A stretch of 8,967 bases of DNA from Desulfobulbaceae bacterium (GTDB taxonomy: Bacteria; Desulfobacterota; Desulfobulbia; Desulfobulbales; UBA5123). Location of the stretch: NCBI GenBank assembly GCA_029865195.1, contig JAOUHH010000104.1, positions 1 to 8,967 on the forward strand, given 5' to 3'. This document shows, piece by piece, positions 6,346-8,967 of this stretch. The notes under the pieces are model-generated. The model worked only from the letters and a program-made list of their open reading frames with translations, did not search any database and had not been told where the DNA came from. Made by a program: the position numbers and the translations under genes. Positions within the stretch are counted from its first letter, which is position 1. Each line of letters begins with the position of its first letter.

Positions 6346-8166
6346 TTAACCCCTCCGCACCGCCAAGGCAAGAAAACGGTTACCGTCGATAAAAAGTATC
6401 CGTTTTTTCATCAAGTCCTGCAGAAAAGTCAAAAGTTTTTTCTCGGCAAGCTGCGGAAAGCGGTGAAACAGCTCGCTGTCGGTGCGGATCTCCTCGCAGA
6501 AGAGATAGATCTCCCGGGAAAGGCCCTTGAGCCGGTGATGCAGGGTTTTGCCGCCTGCCTGCTCCTGGCGGATGATCAGGAAATCCCCGCCGTCGCGATA
6601 GGAAAGCGGCGGTTTTTCAAAGATCGAGCCCGCGCGGTGGTGGTGAAAATCCTGCCACGCCTTGATCTTGCGGGCCACCGGTCGCCAGCGGCGCCGCTGT
6701 TCGGTGCGGTCGCCCCGGTATCCCTTGATCAGCAGGTCGAGCCGGGCCAAGAGCGGCGCCGGGAAGAGCTTTTGGTTGGCGGGGTGGTGGGTGACGGCGC
6801 GGATCCCGAAGCGGGCAGGCGCGCGGTCGGCCGGGCTGCCCATGCCGAGGAAGAAGGCGGCGACGGAAAGGGGGGTGAAGGGCAGGGCAAAATCGAGATT
6901 GTGCAGGGTTTCTTCCGCCTCGGCGTCGGTGCTGCCGGGGAACTCGGTGATCAGGTTGCCGTCGGCGGTGATGCCGCAGGCAACGGCGTCTTTCATCAGG
7001 GCGAGGTTGTCGATCACCGTCACCCCCTTGTTGATCCGTTGCAGGAGGCCGTTGCTCAAGGCCTCGAAGCCCGCCTGCACGGCCACAAGCCCGCCCCGAC
7101 GGCAGGCGGCCAGCTGCTCGCCCCGCTGGCTGACCCGGATCTCGCCGAAGAAGCGGTAATCGTGCCGTTCCTCGGCCAGGCGGGAGAAGAATTCCACCGA
7201 GCCGCGCACCGGCAGGGCGTTGTCGGTAAAGGTGAAATCGAGGCTCTGGTGGCGCTTGCCGAGGGCCTGCACCTCGGCGAGCATCCGTCCGGCGCTCTTG
7301 GTCCGGTAGCCGTGCCACTGCAGGTTGAGGTTGCAGAAGGCGCATTTCCCCCACCAGCAGCCCCGGGAGAACTCCACCGGCAGCTCGGGGATAAAGGGCT
7401 CGTCGCCGAAGTGGCGGCGCATGTCTTGGAGGTAGTCGTCGTAATCCGGCACCGGCAGCTGGTCGAGATGGGGCAGCTGGGCATAGGTGTCGCAAGGCGT
7501 TGGTGCGGTGGCGATGCGTGGTGTGGCCGTCAGCGCCTGGGGCGGCAGGGGGCCTACTCCGGCCAGATGCTCGCAGAGGCCGAGGAGCGGCTGCTCCCCT
7601 TCGCCGATGACCGCGTAATCGATCTCGGGAAAGGCTTCGAGCAGGGAGCGGGCGACGCTCGGGGCGCAGGTGGAGCCGCCGAAAACCACGGGCACCTGCG
7701 GGGCGATCTCCTTGATCGCCCGGGCCCCGGCCAGGGAGGCGGCGAGCTGGTTGAAGCAGACGGAGAAGCCGATCAGCTGAAAGCGATGCCACTCACCCTG
7801 CTCGCGAAAGCGTTGCAACTCCTCGCCGAGGATCGCTTGGGTCTCCACGATATCGAAGCGCGCCTCGCGGGGAGCGGTGCGCATCGCTTGCCGGAGGAAG
7901 CGGTGCGTCTTCTCGCGCTGTTCCGGGAAGAGCAGGCCGCTGTAGAGGGCCTCGCAGACCCAGACGTTTCTGGAGATCCATTGGTAGCGGGTAACGCCGA
8001 TCCGTTTCGCCACCGCCAGGAAGGGGTGGAGCGTCTCCACCTGCAGCCACGGCTGTTGCCCGAGATACGCCTTGAGCGCGCCGAGCTGGATGGAGGGCCG
8101 GTTGAAGAGCGGCCAGGGCATGGAGATCAGCGCCAGCCGGAAGGATGGGGGAGTAGCGCGGGGCAT
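6346..8166 (-). CDS. Cobalamin-binding-type radical SAM protein, RiPP-maturation family 1-like
   Basis: A 606-residue, three-part protein. Residues 1-205 resemble the Rossmann-type B12-binding domain of this class: LALISMPWP and PSIQLGALKAYL near the start, then GFSVCFNQ, PVVFGGSTCAPS and AVIGEGEQPL; no DXHXXG base-on motif is present. After a PVPDYDDY stretch (238-245) comes the radical SAM core with Cys270, Cys275 and Cys278 in RGCWWGKCAFCNLN, a CX4CX2C motif instead of the canonical CX3CX2C. GFEALSNGLLQRINKG (366-381) and ITEFPGS (406-412) fit later barrel strands. The C-terminus (about 545-606) looks like a winged helix: LSREIYLFCEEI...LLTFLQDLMKKRILFI. Relatives such as TIGR03975 are predicted peptide C-methyltransferases; the substrate here is unknown. 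It begins directly after the lolA stop, in the same frame, without a clear ribosome site, and is followed 6 bases later by cobU. Function beyond family is inference. Confidence 0.85.
   Translation of the reverse strand: MPRATPPSFRLALISMPWPLFNRPSIQLGALKAYLGQQPWLQVETLHPFLAVAKRIGVTRYQWISRNVWVCEALYSGLLFPEQREKTHRFLRQAMRTAPREARFDIVETQAILGEELQRFREQGEWHRFQLIGFSVCFNQLAASLAGARAIKEIAPQVPVVFGGSTCAPSVARSLLEAFPEIDYAVIGEGEQPLLGLCEHLAGVGPLPPQALTATPRIATAPTPCDTYAQLPHLDQLPVPDYDDYLQDMRRHFGDEPFIPELPVEFSRGCWWGKCAFCNLNLQWHGYRTKSAGRMLAEVQALGKRHQSLDFTFTDNALPVRGSVEFFSRLAEERHDYRFFGEIRVSQRGEQLAACRRGGLVAVQAGFEALSNGLLQRINKGVTVIDNLALMKDAVACGITADGNLITEFPGSTDAEAEETLHNLDFALPFTPLSVAAFFLGMGSPADRAPARFGIRAVTHHPANQKLFPAPLLARLDLLIKGYRGDRTEQRRRWRPVARKIKAWQDFHHHRAGSIFEKPPLSYRDGGDFLIIRQEQAGGKTLHHRLKGLSREIYLFCEEIRTDSELFHRFPQLAEKKLLTFLQDLMKKRILFIDGNRFLALAVRRG
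6350..6356 (-). promoter_or_regulatory. Ribosome binding site for cobU inside the radical SAM gene end
   Basis: GGAGGGG on the minus strand overlaps the last two codons (Arg-Gly) and first stop base of the radical SAM gene, and ends 10 bases before the cobU ATG at 6339. This placement supports translational coupling. Confidence 0.55.
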
Positions 8167-8835
8167 TTACTGCTCGATGATTTCCGTGTCCGGCGGCGGG
8201 GTGAAGTGAAAGGTTGCGTCGGCGACGGGTTGATTGATGATGATGTTGGTGAAAAAGAGGTCGGTGATGCTGTCGAGCTGATCCACCAGTTGGATGCGCT
8301 GCACAAGCCAGGTGGCGCTGTTGATCCACAGGTGCAGGTGGCTGAGTTGCGGGTGTGCTGCCTTGGGGACCAGCTTGATGCAATACTGGCCGTCGGCCTG
8401 GAAGGGGGAGGCGTCCGGTGGCAGGATCGTGAAATCGCGGTTGATGTCGCCGTTGCCGACAAAGAAGGCGTAGGTGACGTCGGAGTTCAGGTAGCGCTCG
8501 GAGGGCATCAGCATCATCTGGCGGTTTTTCTCAAAGTACATGGAAACGGTGTCACCGTTGCTGATCAGGACCTGCCGGTCGGGTTGTCGGTAGTCCCAGC
8601 GGATGCGGCCCGGCTTGTGGAGCGCCAAGGTGCCGGTGGCCTGCCGTTGCCGTCGCTGCATGCGCATGCTGGAGAGTTGGCGGAAATCGGCGGTAAGGGT
8701 GGTGGTGCGGTTGTAGGTCTGTTGCAGCTTCAGGGCCACGTCGCCGGGGGTGAGGCCGGCGGCAAGGGCCGGGGCGCCGGTGATGACGAGCAGGATGAGG
8801 GCAATGGCGATATGCAATGTCTTCATGGCAACCAT
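8167..8835 (-). CDS. lolA: Outer membrane lipoprotein carrier protein LolA-like
   Basis: A 222-residue secreted protein. Residues 1-25 form a Sec signal peptide: a short Lys-containing n-region, hydrophobic IAIALILLVITG, and an ALA-A site for signal peptidase I after Ala25. The mature part shows LolA features: LTADFRQ, TGTLALHKPGRIRWDY (about 67-82), QVLISNGDTVSMYF and a C-terminal DLFFTNIIINQPV strand. LolA carries lipoproteins released by LolCDE through the periplasm to the outer membrane. Sequence is diverged, so a LolA-like chaperone with a different client is possible. The ATG at 8835 is chosen because the farther in-frame GTG at 8889 lies inside the predicted -10 element; the ATG at 8826 is an equally acceptable alternative, and neither has a clear ribosome site. 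The TAA stop is followed at once by the ATG of the radical SAM gene. Confidence 0.85.
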   Translation of the reverse strand: MVAMKTLHIAIALILLVITGAPALAAGLTPGDVALKLQQTYNRTTTLTADFRQLSSMRMQRRQRQATGTLALHKPGRIRWDYRQPDRQVLISNGDTVSMYFEKNRQMMLMPSERYLNSDVTYAFFVGNGDINRDFTILPPDASPFQADGQYCIKLVPKAAHPQLSHLHLWINSATWLVQRIQLVDQLDSITDLFFTNIIINQPVADATFHFTPPPDTEIIEQ

Positions 8836-8887
8836 GTAAAGGGCTGGCGGTTGAAGGGGTGAGGTCTCGTTAATGGACGCATGGATC

Positions 8888-8915
8888 ACTATACCGCATC
8901 CGCTCAGATTGTCAC
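8888..8915 (-). promoter_or_regulatory. Predicted sigma70-type promoter for lolA and the operon behind it
   Basis: On the minus strand GTGACA (8910-8915; 5 of 6 to TTGACA) and TATAGT (8888-8893; 5 of 6 to TATAAT) are separated by 16 bases. Transcription would begin near 8881, giving a leader of about 45 bases before the lolA ATG. The -35 element lies in the final codons of the preceding gene. Confidence 0.55.
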
Positions 8916-8967
8916 CTTGATCAGGTCGATGGTCCGGCCGAAGATCTGGCTGGCGGTGGCAAGGGCT
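8904..8967 (-). CDS. C-terminal end of an unidentified protein (5' part outside window)
   Basis: The minus strand has an open frame entering from the window edge and ending at TGA (8904-8906) after 20 codons, reading ALATASQIFGRTIDLIKVTI. The amino acid pattern (alternating hydrophobic residues, no rare codons) and its position just upstream of lolA on the same strand suggest the true 3' end of a gene. In some relatives lolA follows ftsK, but this tail does not allow that identification and no function is claimed. Confidence 0.5.
   Translation of the reverse strand, partial: ALATASQIFGRTIDLIKVTI

Noticed and set aside
5785..8862. A 1025-codon open frame on the plus strand
   Set aside because: It is antisense to cobU, the radical SAM gene and lolA, all of which have clear family motifs. 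Its translation is low-complexity and rich in Gly, Ala, Val, Glu and His with no recognisable domain. Long antisense frames are expected in GC-rich DNA with this codon use; its length also reflects lolA and the radical SAM gene sharing one frame.
8836..8889. Longer lolA N-terminus from GTG at 8889
   Set aside because: The GTG overlaps the predicted -10 element, and the added residues would place a polar segment before the signal peptide.

Overview
The window is GC-rich, almost fully coding bacterial DNA. It holds two convergent gene blocks that meet at a hairpin terminator near 2842-2876. The combination of a RemA/DUF370 gene between yicC and gmk, a kinase-only heptose enzyme of the RfaE1 type, LolA (so an outer membrane), a four-domain S1 protein and cobalamin genes suggests a Gram-negative of the Desulfobacterota (former Deltaproteobacteria), perhaps a Desulfobulbus-like lineage. 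That placement is inferred from gene content and remembered family distributions, not from a search.

Rightward block (1-2829): the 3' end of a heptose-7-phosphate kinase (rfaE1), then yicC (RNase-like), remA (small DNA-binding regulator family), gmk (GMP kinase) and rlmB (23S rRNA 2'-O-ribose methyltransferase). Genes are tightly spaced: an ATGA overlap, two gaps of about 50 bases and one of 9. It joins envelope sugar synthesis, RNA turnover, nucleotide supply and rRNA modification, and yicC-remA-gmk resembles the order known from Bacillota.

Leftward block (8967 down to 2885): the last 20 codons of an unidentified gene, then lolA, a large cobalamin-binding-type radical SAM protein, cobU, cobD, an MJ0936/YfcE-type phosphodiesterase and a four-S1-domain RNA-binding protein. 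From lolA to the phosphodiesterase, gaps are 0, 6, 5 and 13 bases, so this looks like one operon. A good sigma70-like promoter sits just before lolA, its -35 element inside the 3' end of the preceding gene. CobU and CobD act in nucleotide-loop and aminopropanol-linker assembly of cobalamin, which fits their pairing with a probable B12-using radical SAM enzyme.

The item most worth a second look is the radical SAM protein. It resembles the RiPP-maturation radical SAM family 1 (SMPW and PSIQLG motifs near the N-terminus, a PVPDYDDY stretch, a CWWG cluster motif, a C-terminal winged-helix-like region), but its cluster motif is CX4CX2C and there is no room for a precursor-peptide gene beside it. 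Its reading frame is also the direct in-frame continuation of lolA, separated only by one TAA. No tRNA, rRNA, CRISPR, insertion sequence or riboswitch was seen, and no gap between genes exceeds about 70 bases.
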